Positions 5,996 through 6,568 of a stretch of DNA of 6,568 bases are shown here, in pieces. The notes under the pieces are model-generated. The model saw only the letters and a list, made by a program, of their open reading frames with translations. It was not told where the DNA came from and did not search any database. The first letter of the stretch is position 1. Every line of letters starts with the position of its first letter. Both the position numbers and the translations under genes were made by a program. Source of the stretch: Alphaproteobacteria bacterium (GTDB lineage: Bacteria; Pseudomonadota; Alphaproteobacteria; ATCC43930; CGMCC-115725); contig JASHRZ010000544.1 in assembly GCA_030037055.1 (NCBI GenBank), positions 1-6,568 on the forward strand. Direction: 5' to 3'.

Positions 5996-6568
5996 TCAGC
6001 GGCTCCGGCAGCCGTTGAGGAACAGAGCGACCGTGTCGCGCGCCCAGGACTCGAGCTCGGGCGGCGTCATCGCCGTGCCGAGCCCGAGCGCACGCCGCTG
6101 CGGCAGCGCCACGACCATCTGCAGGAACTGCGCCGCGGCGAAAGACGCATCCTCCAGCGCCAGACGTCCGGCGCGGGCCTCGCGCTCCAGCAATGCTGCG
6201 ATGCGTGTGACGGCCTCGCGGCTGCCGCCCCGCTCGGTCACCACCGCCGCGAGCTCGGGAAAGCGCGTGGCTTCCGCCAGGATCACGCGGTGGAGCGCCA
6301 GCGCCTGCGGCGTGAGCGCGGCGCGCAGGATGACCCGCGCCAGCCGCGTCAGGATCTGCTCGAGCGAGTCGCCCTCGAAGAGGCCGGCATCGCCGGGCGG
6401 GCGGAGGCGCTCGACCACCCGATGCACCACCGCGCCGAAGAGCTCGGCCTTGTCGCGGAAGCGGCTGTAGAAAGTGCGCTTCGAGATGCGGGCGCGCCGC
6501 GCCACCGCCTCGACGCTGGTGACGCCGTAGCCCTCGCTCAGGAACAGCTCGGTCGCTGCCTCGAGGAT
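5996..6568 (-). CDS. TetR-family transcriptional regulator, N-terminus missing
   Basis: 190 residues are present and the reading frame stays open to the window edge, so the true start lies to the right. The DNA-binding domain is nearly complete: AATELFLSEGYGVTSVEAVA (4-23), then the recognition helix in ARISKRTFYSRFRDKAELF (26-44), a textbook TetR helix-turn-helix. Probably 10-25 residues are missing. The C-terminal part (about 60-190) is a helical ligand-binding and dimerisation domain with RFPELAAVV, a LEREARAGRL segment and QFLQMVVALPQRR. This resembles the AefR-like TetR C-terminal type. It ends 55 bases past the convergent hypA relic. A tie to hydrogenase control is not supported by anything visible. 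Such regulators often control a neighbouring efflux or enzyme gene, which would lie to the right. Confidence 0.9.
   Translation of the reverse strand: MLEAATELFLSEGYGVTSVEAVARRARISKRTFYSRFRDKAELFGAVVHRVVERLRPPGDAGLFEGDSLEQILTRLARVILRAALTPQALALHRVILAEATRFPELAAVVTERGGSREAVTRIAALLEREARAGRLALEDASFAAAQFLQMVVALPQRRALGLGTAMTPPELESWARDTVALFLNGCRSR

Noticed and set aside
5778..6470. 230-codon plus-strand frame crossing the hypA relic and the TetR gene
   Set aside because: It is Ser/Arg/Ala-rich with no motif and lies antisense to a clear TetR gene. The HypA-like residues are in a different frame.

Overview
The window is GC-rich, densely packed bacterial DNA. A membrane-bound uptake [NiFe]-hydrogenase operon fills most of it, read on the minus strand. 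Tat-exported hydrogenase, b- and c-type cytochromes, NapC and a TTGAT-N4-ATCAA (FNR/FixK-type) box together suggest a facultatively anaerobic or microaerobic proteobacterium, perhaps an alphaproteobacterium. The lineage is inferred from general character only.

Layout in transcription order (right to left): hydrogenase small subunit (5340-4240), large subunit (4240-2531), cytochrome b anchor (2525-1830), maturation protease (1833-1264), a lipoprotein mono-haem cytochrome c (1346-948), a di-haem c4-type cytochrome (859-233), and the first 61 codons of a NapC/NirT-type quinol dehydrogenase running off the left edge (185-1). The first five genes overlap or nearly touch. The cytochrome genes follow in the same direction with gaps of 88 and 47 bases, so all seven could be one transcript. 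The hydrogenase would oxidise H2 on the periplasmic side and pass electrons through cytochrome b to quinone. NapC and the two cytochromes would suit a branch from quinol, or directly from the hydrogenase, to a periplasmic acceptor whose gene is not in the window.

The 5341-5564 gap carries a perfect FNR-type palindrome, a weak candidate promoter and a small perfect hairpin. Divergent from the operon, at 5565-5941 on the plus strand, lie the remains of a hypA nickel-insertion gene. Its HypA-like sequence is spread over three reading frames and most of its zinc cysteines are lost. The right edge (5996-6568, minus) holds a TetR-family regulator lacking its N-terminus.

The two most notable points are the small subunit's proximal cluster motif, which has Asn64 where the second cysteine ligand is expected, and the hypA relic that ordinary gene calling would miss. 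No RNA genes, mobile elements or CRISPR arrays were seen.
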